Positions 27,022 through 35,389 of a stretch of DNA of 64,000 nt are shown one piece after another. Made by a program: the position numbers and the translations under genes. The stretch lies in the NCBI RefSeq assembly GCF_003610495.1, contig NZ_RAPK01000007.1, forward strand, positions 558,001-622,000, written 5' to 3'. How positions within the stretch are numbered: position 1 is the first letter of the stretch; every line of letters begins with the position of its first letter. Source of the stretch: Sinobaca qinghaiensis. GTDB taxonomy: Bacteria > Bacillota > Bacilli > Bacillales > Marinococcaceae. The notes under the pieces were generated by a model. That model was given only the letters and a program-made list of their open reading frames with translations, had not been told where the DNA came from and made no database searches.

Positions 27022-28110
27022 TTAATTATCGAATACAATTGCTTTTACTTTGTCTTCATCCAATGCTTTGCTGATTTCTACAAGCAGCTGAACTGCGTGC
27101 TCAAAATCATCGCGGTGCAGAATCGCTGCGTGGGTATGAATATATCTGGTAGGTACGGTTATCGCAAGCGAAGGCACCCCTTCACCTGACAAATGAATGG
27201 AACCGGCATCTGTTCCGCCGCCGCTCATGGCGTCAAACTGGTATGGAATGGAGTACGTATCGGCAATATCCGTCACGAAGTCACGAAGCCCTTTGTGTGC
27301 TATCATCGAATGATCATAAATCAGCACCTGCGGGCCTTTTCCGATTTTTGCTGCTGCATCATTGCTCGTCACTCCAGGTGTATCTCCGGCAATGCCAACA
27401 TCTACAGCGAATCCGATATCAGGCTTTACTTTATTCGCTGCCGTTTTAGCGCCCCGCAGGCCGACTTCTTCCTGCACAGCCCCTACACCGTAAACTTCAT
27501 TTGGGTGGTCGATCTTTTCAAGACGCTTTAATACTTCAATAGCAATGGCACATCCGATACGGTTATCCCATGCTTTTGCCATCAGTAATTTCTCGTTGTT
27601 CATCACTGTAAAATCACAGATCGGAACGACAGAGTCTCCCGGGCGCACGCCGAATGATTCAGCTTCTTCTTTGCTTGAAGCACCGATATCAATAAACATA
27701 TCTTTAATTTCCACCGATTTTTTACGCTGTTCCGGCGGAAGGATATGCGGCGGCTTTGATCCGATAATTCCTGTAATGCTGCCTTTACGAGTCATTACCG
27801 TTACGCGCTGGGCGAGCATAACCTGGCTCCACCAGCCCCCGACCGTTTGAAATTTTAAAAATCCATTATCATCAATTGTTGTAATCATAAAGCCGATTTC
27901 ATCAAGGTGCCCTGTAATCATAATACGGGGACCGCCTTTTTTCCCTGTTTTTTTGGCGATCAGGCTGCCGAGGCGGTCGGTTGTGACCTCATCGGCGAAA
28001 GGCTCAATATATTGTTTCATAACATCTCTTGGTTCTTTTTCATCTCCGGGAATTCCTTTTGCATCTGTTAAGTCCTTCAGCATTTGGAGCGTTGGTTCTA
28101 ATTCAGCCAT
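27022..28110 (-). CDS. ysdC: M42-family metallo-aminopeptidase, YsdC-like
   Basis: A cytosolic zinc or cobalt peptidase of the TET/glutamyl-aminopeptidase family, also called endoglucanase M. In 362 residues it has the metal ligands in [31 protein letters not shown], the catalytic glutamates in QEEVGLRGA, and [14 protein letters not shown] and RYIHTHAAI. Substrate preference is unknown. I chose ATG 28110 with GAGAGGGG upstream; the longer frame starting 69 bp earlier lacks a ribosome binding site. It is followed by its own terminator. Confidence 0.9.
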   Translation of the reverse strand: MAELEPTLQMLKDLTDAKGIPGDEKEPRDVMKQYIEPFADEVTTDRLGSLIAKKTGKKGGPRIMITGHLDEIGFMITTIDDNGFLKFQTVGGWWSQVMLAQRVTVMTRKGSITGIIGSKPPHILPPEQRKKSVEIKDMFIDIGASSKEEAESFGVRPGDSVVPICDFTVMNNEKLLMAKAWDNRIGCAIAIEVLKRLEKIDHPNEVYGVGAVQEEVGLRGAKTAANKVKPDIGFAVDVGIAGDTPGVTSNDAAAKIGKGPQVLIYDHSMIAHKGLRDFVTDIADTYSIPYQFDAMSGGGTDAGSIHLSGEGVPSLAITVPTRYIHTHAAILHRDDFEHAVQLLVEISKALDEDKVKAIVFDN

Positions 28111-28212
28111 GTTTGTTCCCCTCTCAATATGTAGTATCTTCACCATTCTTAGTATAAAAGGAATTGTTTCGATACTCAAACAATTTCTTTTATTCAGCAG
28201 GAGGTCTTTTCC

Positions 28213-28695
28213 TCAGTAGCCTTCCTGCTGTCTTCTATGATTTGTTTCGTTCTTCTTTTTATAGGCCTCCACGATTTCGTCTTTAGAAAACTGCAGCTTT
28301 TCCCCGAGCAGAAGATATTCTTTAAACAGCTGCATAAATGAGTCATCGGACAGACTTCGGCTCAATTCTGCGGAAGCTTCGTACACATCCTGAAAGTGCT
28401 GTGGCAGAGCCGAATCTTTGGAAATTCCAGTTTCAGGGACAGCCTCCCACTGCTGGTCAATACCCATGGATAATAAAAAGTGAATGCCGTCAACGTATTC
28501 CTCCAGAATGACGTCGCGGCTGGAAGCAGGCTTCAGGCTCCAAAATTTAAAGCAGCGGGTTTCGTTGGCAAGTTCTCCAAGTTCTACTTGAAATGCAAGC
28601 AGCTTTTGTAAAAATGTCTCTCTGTTTCTTTCCAGGCCGTGTGTGGCTAATATTTTTTCATCGAGCTCTCTTTGAATCGCATATAATGACTGCAT
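28213..28695 (-). CDS. Dimeric dUTPase, all-alpha NTP pyrophosphatase
   Basis: A 160-residue all-helical protein of the dUTPase_2 / MazG-like superfamily, likely to hydrolyse dUTP to dUMP and so keep uracil out of DNA. The metal-binding signature is ELGELANE about residues 35-42 followed by EEYVDGIHF about residues 65-73, the ExxE...ExxD pattern. It starts at ATG 28695 with AAGAAGGA and is divergent from ysdB. Other NTP substrates cannot be excluded. Confidence 0.85.
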   Translation of the reverse strand: MQSLYAIQRELDEKILATHGLERNRETFLQKLLAFQVELGELANETRCFKFWSLKPASSRDVILEEYVDGIHFLLSMGIDQQWEAVPETGISKDSALPQHFQDVYEASAELSRSLSDDSFMQLFKEYLLLGEKLQFSKDEIVEAYKKKNETNHRRQQEGY

Positions 28696-28730
28696 GGTTA
28701 GTCCTTCTTTCGTATTATTCTGGTTTCTGG

Positions 28731-28756
28731 TGAAACGTTCTTTCTATTCTATCGTA
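28731..28756 (+). promoter_or_regulatory. SigW promoter for ysdB
   Basis: TGAAAC and CGTA are separated by exactly 16 bp, a perfect match to the extracytoplasmic-function sigma-W consensus. It lies 108 bp upstream of ysdB, a known SigW regulon member in B. subtilis. Confidence 0.9.
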
Positions 28757-28863
28757 TATTCTGGTAAGAATGAATGAATAAACGTATAATGTGACAAGAA
28801 CAGATGCCGCGGCGTAACCGCCGGTTGATTGTCCCAAACTGTAAGCAAGGGAGGAACTATTAT

Positions 28864-29256
28864 ATGATGGCACTATTACTGCGCCTGCTGCTTCTCATTG
28901 CTCTAGTGATTATTGTATATACAGCTGTGCAGTACTTTAAAAATCCCAAACGCAAGTTGGAAATGGCGCACAGCAAAAAATATTTTTATTTTTTGGATGA
29001 TGTTAAAAACGTCCGGAAAAATTTTCTTATTACGTATAAAGGGGTTATGTTTGAAGGGGAAAAATATCTGGGATCCACTTCTACTTCCTTTGATGTGGTT
29101 TCTATATCCATATGGGTGCTGGACCGTGAAGCTCTGCAGGGACTCCAGCGCAAGGACTTTGAATTTATGGAAAAAGAAATTCATTCCAACTATCCCAATG
29201 CCGAACTGATCTGGAAAAGCCCCATTAAGGAATTCATTAATAAGTCCGAACCATAA
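28864..29256 (+). CDS. ysdB: SigW-controlled membrane protein YsdB
   Basis: A 130-residue protein with one N-terminal transmembrane helix (about residues 3-24) and a cytosolic domain beginning NPKRKLEMAHSKKYFYFLDD. In B. subtilis ysdB belongs to the SigW cell-envelope stress regulon; its function is unknown. The start ATG 28864 has GGGAGG nine bases upstream; a second ATG follows immediately. The gene has its own SigW promoter and shares a bidirectional terminator with rplT. Confidence 0.87.
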   Translation: MMALLLRLLLLIALVIIVYTAVQYFKNPKRKLEMAHSKKYFYFLDDVKNVRKNFLITYKGVMFEGEKYLGSTSTSFDVVSISIWVLDREALQGLQRKDFEFMEKEIHSNYPNAELIWKSPIKEFINKSEP

Positions 29257-29291
29257 AAGCAGATAGTCAGCATGTTTCCCGGTTTTCATAC

Positions 29292-29326
29292 AAAAAAAGG
29301 ACGAGCCATCAGGCCCGTCCTTTTTT
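29292..29326. terminator. Bidirectional terminator between ysdB and rplT
   Basis: AAAAAAAGGACGAGCC pairs imperfectly with GGCCCGTCCTTTTTT around a four-base loop. A and T tracts flank the convergent genes ysdB and rplT on both sides. Confidence 0.92.
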
Positions 29327-29331
29327 GTAGT

Positions 29332-29688
29332 TTATTTTAATTTAGCTTTTGCCTGATCAGCAAGTGCTGTGAAAGCTTTTTCGTCATTTACAGCAAGATC
29401 AGCAAGCATCTTGCGGTTCATGTGAATATCCGCCTGCTTGAGGCCATGCATCAAACGGCTGTAAGACAGTCCGTTCAAGCGTGCAGCTGCGTTGATACGC
29501 GTAATCCAAAGCTTACGGAATTCGCGCTTCCGCTGTCTGCGGTCCCGGTATGCATACTGAAGTGATTTCATTACCTGTTCCTGAGCCGTTTTAAATAAAC
29601 GGTGTTTGGAACCATGATACCCCTTTGCAAGTTTTAAAACCTTTTTACGACGACGACGTGCCACATATCCGCCTTTTACTCTTGGCAT
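29332..29688 (-). CDS. rplT: Ribosomal protein L20
   Basis: A 118-residue 23S rRNA-binding protein needed early in 50S assembly. It begins [20 protein letters not shown], the basic L20 tail, and has the core [20 protein letters not shown]. In Bacillus L20 represses its own operon by binding the infC leader RNA. It starts at ATG 29688 with GGAGGGA and is the last gene of infC-rpmI-rplT. Confidence 0.99.
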   Translation of the reverse strand: MPRVKGGYVARRRRKKVLKLAKGYHGSKHRLFKTAQEQVMKSLQYAYRDRRQRKREFRKLWITRINAAARLNGLSYSRLMHGLKQADIHMNRKMLADLAVNDEKAFTALADQAKAKLK

Positions 29689-29743
29689 CGTCCATCCCTC
29701 CTTTAATTTCTATTTATTATCGTTTCAATTAATCGTTAGTTGT

Positions 29744-29935
29744 TTATGGAAGCAGCTGTTGGATACGCTTTTGGTCTGTTGGATGCACCAAGCCCTGTTT
29801 GCTCAATCTGCGCTTTTGCTTTTCAGATTTGTTGCGGAACATATGGCTTGTATAAGCGTGTCCACGCTTAAGCTGACCAGAACCAGTCTTTTTGAAGCGC
29901 TTTGCAGCTCCTCTGTGAGTTTTCATTTTAGGCAT
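29744..29935 (-). CDS. rpmI: Ribosomal protein L35
   Basis: A 63-residue basic 50S protein beginning [20 protein letters not shown] and ending in [10 protein letters not shown], as in other L35 proteins. It starts at ATG 29935 with AGGAGG and lies between infC (37 bp) and rplT (55 bp) in the usual operon. Confidence 0.98.
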   Translation of the reverse strand: MPKMKTHRGAAKRFKKTGSGQLKRGHAYTSHMFRNKSEKQKRRLSKQGLVHPTDQKRIQQLLP

Positions 29936-29972
29936 GTTATTTCCTCCTTAGCATGTGATAAAACGATAGGCT

Positions 29973-30560
29973 TTACGCTTTTTCGTTTGTGTCTTTTTTA
30001 TCTTTATCAGATACAGGTTTTTCTTTATCAGATGCAGGCTTATCTTTATCTGATATAGGTGCCAAAATGAGGAACATGCTGCGGCCTTCCATCTTGGGCT
30101 TCGTTTCAATGGTACTGACGTCTTCACAGTCTTTAGCAAGACGATCCAGCACTTTTTTCCCGATGTCGGAATGAGTAATCATTCTTCCACGGAAACGAAT
30201 AGCAGCTTTGACTTTATCGCCTTTATCCAGAAATTTTCTGGCATTGCGGAGCTTTGTGTTGTAATCGTGCTCTTCAATGTTCGGGCTCAGCCTGACTTCT
30301 TTGATGTTGATAATTTTTTGCTTTTTACGTGCTTCTTTGTCTTTCTTCTGCTGTTCGTAACGGAACTTTCCGTGGTCCATAATACGGCATACAGGAGGTT
30401 TTGCATTAGGAGCAACCAAAACCAAATCAAGATTCGCCTTTTGGGCTAATTCAAGTGCTTCAGACTTAGATTTCACACCAAGCTGATCGCCATTTGCATC
30501 AATTAACCGAACTTCACGTGCACGAATTCCATCATTAAGCTTAACGTCTTTACGAATAAT
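29973..30560 (-). CDS. infC: Translation initiation factor IF-3 with repeat tail, ATT start
   Basis: Keeps ribosomal subunits apart and checks start-codon pairing. The 195 residues hold the N-domain ([20 protein letters not shown]), the lysine-rich linker ([15 protein letters not shown]) and the C-domain ending MFLILAP. After that comes an unusual tail of three heptads [14 protein letters not shown] and SDKDKKD plus TNEKA; B. subtilis IF-3 stops soon after LAP. The start is the first of two ATT codons at 30560, six bases after GGAGG; infC genes characteristically use such rare starts, which make IF-3 autoregulatory. Confidence 0.95.
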   Translation of the reverse strand: MIRKDVKLNDGIRAREVRLIDANGDQLGVKSKSEALELAQKANLDLVLVAPNAKPPVCRIMDHGKFRYEQQKKDKEARKKQKIINIKEVRLSPNIEEHDYNTKLRNARKFLDKGDKVKAAIRFRGRMITHSDIGKKVLDRLAKDCEDVSTIETKPKMEGRSMFLILAPISDKDKPASDKEKPVSDKDKKDTNEKA

Positions 30561-30812
30561 GAGCCACCTCCGAATTTTTTTGAACCTCAGCACTTATGCG
30601 CAACTTTATATCTGTCTGCCGTTCTATAAAACGGGACCAGATCACTCAAATGAGACAAAAGCATATAAAAAGGGTGCATGAACGTACCATGCACCCTGAA
30701 ATCTGTCTCATAAATGGTTATATTGCTTTACCATAATACCTGGCAGCTGCGAGTTGCGCCGTTCAGGTGAGAAGCGGGTGCTTCTTCTTGCTTTGGTTTC
30801 GTTTTTTGACAC
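30561..30812 (-). promoter_or_regulatory. infC operon leader, L20-type attenuator
   Basis: The 250-nt leader holds an intrinsic terminator at 30667-30697, GGGTGCATG pairing with CATGCACCC followed by TTTTT. The terminator is enclosed by the outer stem TGAGACA/TGTCTCA (30704-30710 with 30651-30657). A further hairpin (CCGTT/AACGG around 30619-30635) lies nearer infC. In B. subtilis, L20 binding to this leader causes premature termination; the same arrangement is inferred here. No gene is visible in the stretch. Confidence 0.75.
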
Positions 30813-30818
30813 TAGGAA

Positions 30819-30847
30819 AGAATACCATATGGATTATACAGTGTCAA
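30819..30847 (-). promoter_or_regulatory. SigA promoter for infC-rpmI-rplT
   Basis: On the minus strand a perfect -35 TTGACA and -10 TATTCT are separated by 17 bp. The promoter overlaps the end of the thrS gene region by only a few bases of spacing, so infC is transcribed independently of thrS. Confidence 0.82.
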
Positions 30848-30862
30848 CGTGCCTTGTTTAAT

Positions 30863-32797
30863 TTATTTAGTTATCTCTTCTGATATCGAAGCAATAAAGG
30901 CACCGAGCTTTGCAGTGTGAGTATCCTGGCTGCCGTAGCTTCGTATATTCACTTCATCGGCATCCTGTTCTTTATCACCCAGCACAAGCGTGTAGGGAAT
31001 TTTTTTCATCTGGGATTCGCGGATTTTATAGCCAAGCTTTTCCTCCCGCACATCGAGTTCTACCCTTACGCCGGTGCGGCGGAGTTCTTCCTGCACGCGC
31101 TCGGCATATTCCATGTGGGCATCCAGCGACACCGGAATGACCTTCACCTGGACCGGTGACAGCCATACTGGCAGTGCCCCTTTGTATTCTTCCAGAAGAA
31201 AAGCAACGAAACGTTCCATCGTAGATACAATTCCGCGGTGTATTACAACCGGGCGGTGCTCTGCACCATCTTCGCCGACATACGTTAAGTCAAACCGCTC
31301 CGGCAGGTGAAAGTCGAGCTGCACAGTCGCAAGCGTCTCTTCTTTGCCAAGAGCCGTTCTTACCTGAACGTCAAGCTTTGGACCATAAAAAGCCGCTTCT
31401 CCTTCTGCTTCCACGTAATCCACCTTCATGTCGTCCATTGCTTCTTTTAACATGCTCTGAGCTTTGTCCCACATAGCATCATTGTCTACATATTTCTCTT
31501 TATCTTCCGGATCGCGATAGGAAAGCCGGAAATGATAATCATTAATGCCAAAGTCATCATACACTCTCTGGATCAGCTCTACTACACGCTTGAACTCTCC
31601 CAGCAGCTGGTCCGGTCTTGCAAAAATATGGGCATCATTAAGGGTCATTGCACGGACGCGCTGCAGGCCGGACAGGGCACCTGATTTCTCATAGCGGTGC
31701 ATCGTGCCAAGCTCTGCAATACGTACCGGCAGATTCCGATAGCTGTGCATCTGCTGTTTATATACCATCATGTGATGCGGACAGTTCATTGGCCGGATCA
31801 CGAGAGTTTCATTGTTATCCATTTCCATTGGAGGAAACATATCATCCTGATAGTGATCCCAGTGGCCGGACGTCTTATAGAGCTCCGAGCTTCCGAGTAC
31901 AGGAGTATAGACATGATCGTATCCGAGCTTTTCTTCCAGATCAACGATATAGCGTTCAATTGTGCGGCGGATGGTCGCTCCTTTCGGAAGCCACATCGGA
32001 AGCCCCTGTCCTACCTTTTGATTGAGCGCAAAAATATCAAGCTCTCTGCCGATCTTACGATGGTCGCGCTCTTTGGCTTCTTCAAGCATTTTTAAATGCT
32101 CATCCAGTTCTGTCTGTTTTACAAACGCCGTTCCGTAAATGCGCTGCAGCATTTGATTGTCGCTGTCTCCGCGCCAGTAGGCTCCGGAAATACTCATCAG
32201 CTTGAATTTTTTCAGTTTACTCGTGCTCGGAACGTGAACGCCTCTGCACAAATCAACAAACTCCCCCTGCTCATACAAGGAAACGGTCTCTCCTTCCGGA
32301 ATAGCATCAATAAGCTCCAGTTTGAGATCATCCCCAAGTTCTTTAAACAAGCTTTGTGCCTCTTCCCGGCTTACCTCTCTGCGGACTATAGGAAGGTTTT
32401 CATCAATAATTTTTTTCATTTCTTTTTCAATTACCGGCAGATCTTCCGGCGTTAAGGAATGAGATAAATCCATATCGTAATAAAAACCATTTTCGATGAC
32501 GGGACCAACACCGAATTTTGCATCCGGATACAGACGCTTCACTGCCTGGGCGAGAAGGTGGGCGGAACTGTGACGAAGAATTTCCAGCCCTTCCGGCTGC
32601 TGGTACGTAATAATTTCAATTGTACCGCCCTGCTGGAGCGGTTCCTTTAGATCAATAAGCACCCCGTCCAATTTACCTGCCAGCGCCTGTTTTTTCAGAC
32701 CCGGGCTGATCGATGATGCGATTTCTTCAAATGAACTGCCGGACGGAAATTCCTTTGCTGCACCATCCGGAAAAATAAATGTAAGCTGCTCTGCCAT
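30863..32797 (-). CDS. thrS: Threonyl-tRNA synthetase
   Basis: The 644-residue class II synthetase for tRNA-Thr. It has the N-terminal TGS domain, the editing domain with zinc-type motif [12 protein letters not shown] and later CRGVHVPS, the catalytic core with [13 protein letters not shown] and [38 protein letters not shown], and a C-terminal anticodon domain. It starts at ATG 32797 with AAGGAGAT. It is preceded by a T-box leader. Confidence 0.98.
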   Translation of the reverse strand: MAEQLTFIFPDGAAKEFPSGSSFEEIASSISPGLKKQALAGKLDGVLIDLKEPLQQGGTIEIITYQQPEGLEILRHSSAHLLAQAVKRLYPDAKFGVGPVIENGFYYDMDLSHSLTPEDLPVIEKEMKKIIDENLPIVRREVSREEAQSLFKELGDDLKLELIDAIPEGETVSLYEQGEFVDLCRGVHVPSTSKLKKFKLMSISGAYWRGDSDNQMLQRIYGTAFVKQTELDEHLKMLEEAKERDHRKIGRELDIFALNQKVGQGLPMWLPKGATIRRTIERYIVDLEEKLGYDHVYTPVLGSSELYKTSGHWDHYQDDMFPPMEMDNNETLVIRPMNCPHHMMVYKQQMHSYRNLPVRIAELGTMHRYEKSGALSGLQRVRAMTLNDAHIFARPDQLLGEFKRVVELIQRVYDDFGINDYHFRLSYRDPEDKEKYVDNDAMWDKAQSMLKEAMDDMKVDYVEAEGEAAFYGPKLDVQVRTALGKEETLATVQLDFHLPERFDLTYVGEDGAEHRPVVIHRGIVSTMERFVAFLLEEYKGALPVWLSPVQVKVIPVSLDAHMEYAERVQEELRRTGVRVELDVREEKLGYKIRESQMKKIPYTLVLGDKEQDADEVNIRSYGSQDTHTAKLGAFIASISEEITK

Positions 32798-32841
32798 TAT
32801 GCCATCTCCTTTAATACTGACTGTTTGTTCTCTGTAAACAC

Positions 32842-33096
32842 AAAAAAACGCCCCCTATGTGATAAGGGGCGATTCATCTCGCGGTTCCACCCTTGTTCCC
32901 GTTCCGCCTTACAGGCAGAACCAGCTCAAGTCCGGGTAACGTCCGGGGGCCGGCAGCGGATACTTGTTGTTCCCCGCTGCTGCTCCAAGGTGGTAAAAAG
33001 AATGTCTCGTTAAAAAGCTCTCAGCTGCTGCTTTTTTCTCTGTATAAGAGGCCTGATTCTTTTCATATCCTTTTCTTTGCATCTCATGTTTAACTG
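32842..33096 (-). promoter_or_regulatory. T-box riboswitch of thrS
   Basis: The minus-strand leader contains the T-box sequence GGGTGGAACCGCGAG around 32878-32895. It is followed by a terminator hairpin, CGCCCC pairing with GGGGCG, and seven T residues (32842-32871). A stem AAAAGAAT/ATTCTTTT is followed by TTACCACC, so the Thr specifier is probably ACC near 32989-32994; this part is less certain. It should sense uncharged tRNA-Thr. Confidence 0.88.
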
Positions 33097-33102
33097 ATGA
33101 TT

Positions 33103-33131
33103 ATTATAATAACTCTTTCAGGGAAAAGCAA
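33103..33131 (-). promoter_or_regulatory. SigA promoter for the thrS T-box transcript
   Basis: On the minus strand -35 TTGCTT and a perfect -10 TATAAT are separated by 17 bp, placing the start near 33096. Confidence 0.65.
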
Positions 33132-33146
33132 GAACCATTTCCTGCT

Positions 33147-34256
33147 TTAGTTCTGCATCACAAAATCTTTTTCGGCTTTGGATTCACCGTCAAAACGGTG
33201 AATCACATTGTATTTCGTATCACGCTGGGCCGGGATTTTACCTGCTTCGCGGATCAGGCGGAGCGTTTCGTTCGTATTAACTTTATGCGTAGTCCCTGCA
33301 GCAGATACAACGTTTTCTTCCATCATCGTGCTTCCAAAATCATTGCAGCCGTATTCAAGAGATTTCTTTCCTGTGACTGGTCCCATGGTTACCCAGGAGG
33401 ACTGGAAGTTGGAAATGTTATCCAGAAACAGCCTCGAAATCGCAACGTTACGAAGATAACCTTCCGACGTAATAATTTCACCCTTCAGGTTAGTATTATC
33501 CGGCTGGAACGTCCAGGAAATAAAAGCAAGAAAGCAGTCGGCTTCGTCCTGCGCGTCACGGACTCTCTGCAGGTGAAGCGCTCTCTCTTCATTAGATTCC
33601 CCGAGCCCTATAACCATCGTAGCCGTGCCGTGCATGCCTACTTTTTTAGCTGTCTTCATGCAGTCAATCCATTCTTTCCAGGTGGATTTCAGACGGCTGA
33701 CTTTCTTTCTTGTTTCTTCTGTTAAAATTTCTGCGCCTCCGCCGGGAAGGGAATCCAGGCCGGCTTCATGCAGTTCCGTAAGAACTTCTTCAAGCGTAAG
33801 CCCCGACACTTCCACCATTTTGTAGATCTCTGCCGGAGAGAAAGAGTGCATCGTAATATTTGGGAACCGTTTTTTTATGTTTCTTAATAAATCTGTATAG
33901 TAGCTGAATGGAAGGTCCGGGTTTGTACCACCCTGCATCAAAATTTCTGTTCCATTTACGTCAGATGTTTCCTGGATTTTCTGGAAAATTTCTTCATCAG
34001 AAAGAACATAGCCTTCTGAAGATCCCGGCCTGCGGTAGAAGGCGCAGAATCTGCAGTATGTGTCGCAGAGATTGGTATAGTTAACATTTCGTCCTACTAC
34101 GAATGTCGTAACAGGCTCCGGATGCCATTCCTGCATTTTTTTATTGGCTGCTGCCCCCATTTTTTCGATCTCATCGCTTTCGTACAAGCGGACAGCATCC
34201 TCCATCGTTAAGCGTTCCCCTTTTAGGGCACGGTCCAGAATAGAATCTATACTCAT
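33147..34256 (-). CDS. mqnC: Radical SAM protein, MqnC-like (cyclic dehypoxanthinyl futalosine synthase)
   Basis: A 369-residue radical SAM enzyme with the cluster motif CDTYCRFCAFYR (CX3CX2C). MqnC cyclises dehypoxanthinyl futalosine in the futalosine route to menaquinone. MqnC-type stretches are TEILMQGGTNPDLP, MHSFSPAEIYKM, GLDSLPGGGAEIL and FISWTFQPDNT. The related MqnE is the main alternative. I chose ATG 34256 with GGAGG; an earlier in-frame ATG lacks a site. No other mqn gene is in the window. It occupies the dnaI-thrS interval where B. subtilis has ytxB and ytxC. Confidence 0.8.
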   Translation of the reverse strand: MSIDSILDRALKGERLTMEDAVRLYESDEIEKMGAAANKKMQEWHPEPVTTFVVGRNVNYTNLCDTYCRFCAFYRRPGSSEGYVLSDEEIFQKIQETSDVNGTEILMQGGTNPDLPFSYYTDLLRNIKKRFPNITMHSFSPAEIYKMVEVSGLTLEEVLTELHEAGLDSLPGGGAEILTEETRKKVSRLKSTWKEWIDCMKTAKKVGMHGTATMVIGLGESNEERALHLQRVRDAQDEADCFLAFISWTFQPDNTNLKGEIITSEGYLRNVAISRLFLDNISNFQSSWVTMGPVTGKKSLEYGCNDFGSTMMEENVVSAAGTTHKVNTNETLRLIREAGKIPAQRDTKYNVIHRFDGESKAEKDFVMQN

Positions 34257-34423
34257 CGTAAAACCTCCATCATTAATCAAGTTATACCGCGTTTGTTCAA
34301 CAGCTTTATTTATCCTGTACACTGCCATATTCGATTACTATTTTATGGTATCATAATTTCCAGTCATTTTCCCAATCCATACACTCAAAATAAACACTCA
34401 TTTTTTACAAATAAGGCGAAAAT

Positions 34424-34446
34424 AAAAACGTTCTTTACGCTTTTTT
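34424..34446 (-). terminator. Weak terminator of dnaI
   Basis: A short stem built from AAAAA-GCG and CG-TTTTT follows the dnaI stop on the minus strand. It has few G-C pairs, so read-through into mqnC is possible; I found no strong promoter for mqnC in 34257-34423. Confidence 0.4.
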
Positions 34447-35378
34447 TAAATACTCCGCTTATTATCCCCATCCACATGAACAGCTTCCGTTAAATGTTTA
34501 ATTCGTTCCATAATCCGGCTTGCTTTCATGTCTTCGGTGCCACCGCGCTGTGAATAGGACAGGTGATTTTCCAATTCTTTATAATTATAGTTGGACGTAT
34601 ACAGAGTAGGAAGTTTTTCCATCATACGATACTGCAGGATCACGCCTAGCACATCATCACGGATCCAGGCAGACGTCGTTTCTGCCCCGATGTCATCCAA
34701 AATAAGCACGTCCACTTTTTTTATGCTGTCTATTTTCTCCTGGGTGGTACCGGTTGAAAGTGCTTCTTTCATTTCCCTGAAAAAATCCGGGGCGTACACA
34801 ATTATGGTCGATATACTGCGCTTTGCCAGCGCATTCGCCACGGCCCCCATAATAAAGGACTTTCCAACACCAAACTTCCCGTGAAAGTAAAGGCCTTTGG
34901 CGTTATTTCCCGGCTCTGCACCTTCTACAAACTCAATCGCTTTTCTTGCGGCTTCCGACCGGCTTGAGTTGTCCAGTTCAATATCATCAAATGTCGCTTC
35001 CACCACTTCTGAAGGAATGTATAGACTTTTTATCAGCCGGCGGTGCTTTACTTTTTCATCATACTGCAGCTTTAAAGAGCACTTATGGTAGGCTACGCTC
35101 CATTCCCGTCCGCTTCCGGTAAGCTCGGGCTGGTAGCCCTGCATCATATTAGGACACAAATCGAGACCCGGGCAGTTATCGCAGTGATCCCGCTCCCGCT
35201 TGTACTCAAAAAGCTTCATCATATTACGCTCTAAATCACCGTTCGTAAGATCCGGGTGCTTTGATTTAAATTCAAGAATACGCGGATCTTTCAATACTTC
35301 GTCACGAAGCATATTATACCTGTTCCGCCATTCTTTTTGATTCATCCACTTATCAAGGGATGATTTAATAGGATCCAT
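34446..35378 (-). CDS. dnaI: Primosomal helicase loader DnaI
   Basis: An AAA+ ATPase that loads the replicative helicase DnaC at origin and restart sites. The 310 residues include an N-terminal helicase-binding domain with a zinc-binding cluster (CDNCPGLDLCPNMM) and the ATPase with Walker A HGKFGVGKS and Walker B VLILDDIGAE, followed by a sensor arginine region QRGGTEDMKASRIMERI. It starts at ATG 35378, 11 bp after dnaB, and works with DnaB and DnaD. Confidence 0.97.
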   Translation of the reverse strand: MDPIKSSLDKWMNQKEWRNRYNMLRDEVLKDPRILEFKSKHPDLTNGDLERNMMKLFEYKRERDHCDNCPGLDLCPNMMQGYQPELTGSGREWSVAYHKCSLKLQYDEKVKHRRLIKSLYIPSEVVEATFDDIELDNSSRSEAARKAIEFVEGAEPGNNAKGLYFHGKFGVGKSFIMGAVANALAKRSISTIIVYAPDFFREMKEALSTGTTQEKIDSIKKVDVLILDDIGAETTSAWIRDDVLGVILQYRMMEKLPTLYTSNYNYKELENHLSYSQRGGTEDMKASRIMERIKHLTEAVHVDGDNKRSI

Positions 35379-35389
35379 TGAGCGTCACC

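Noticed and set aside
28770-28790. A FadR half-site (TGAATGAATA) in the ysdB leader
   Set aside because: Only one half of the palindrome is present, and ysdB has no link to fatty-acid degradation.
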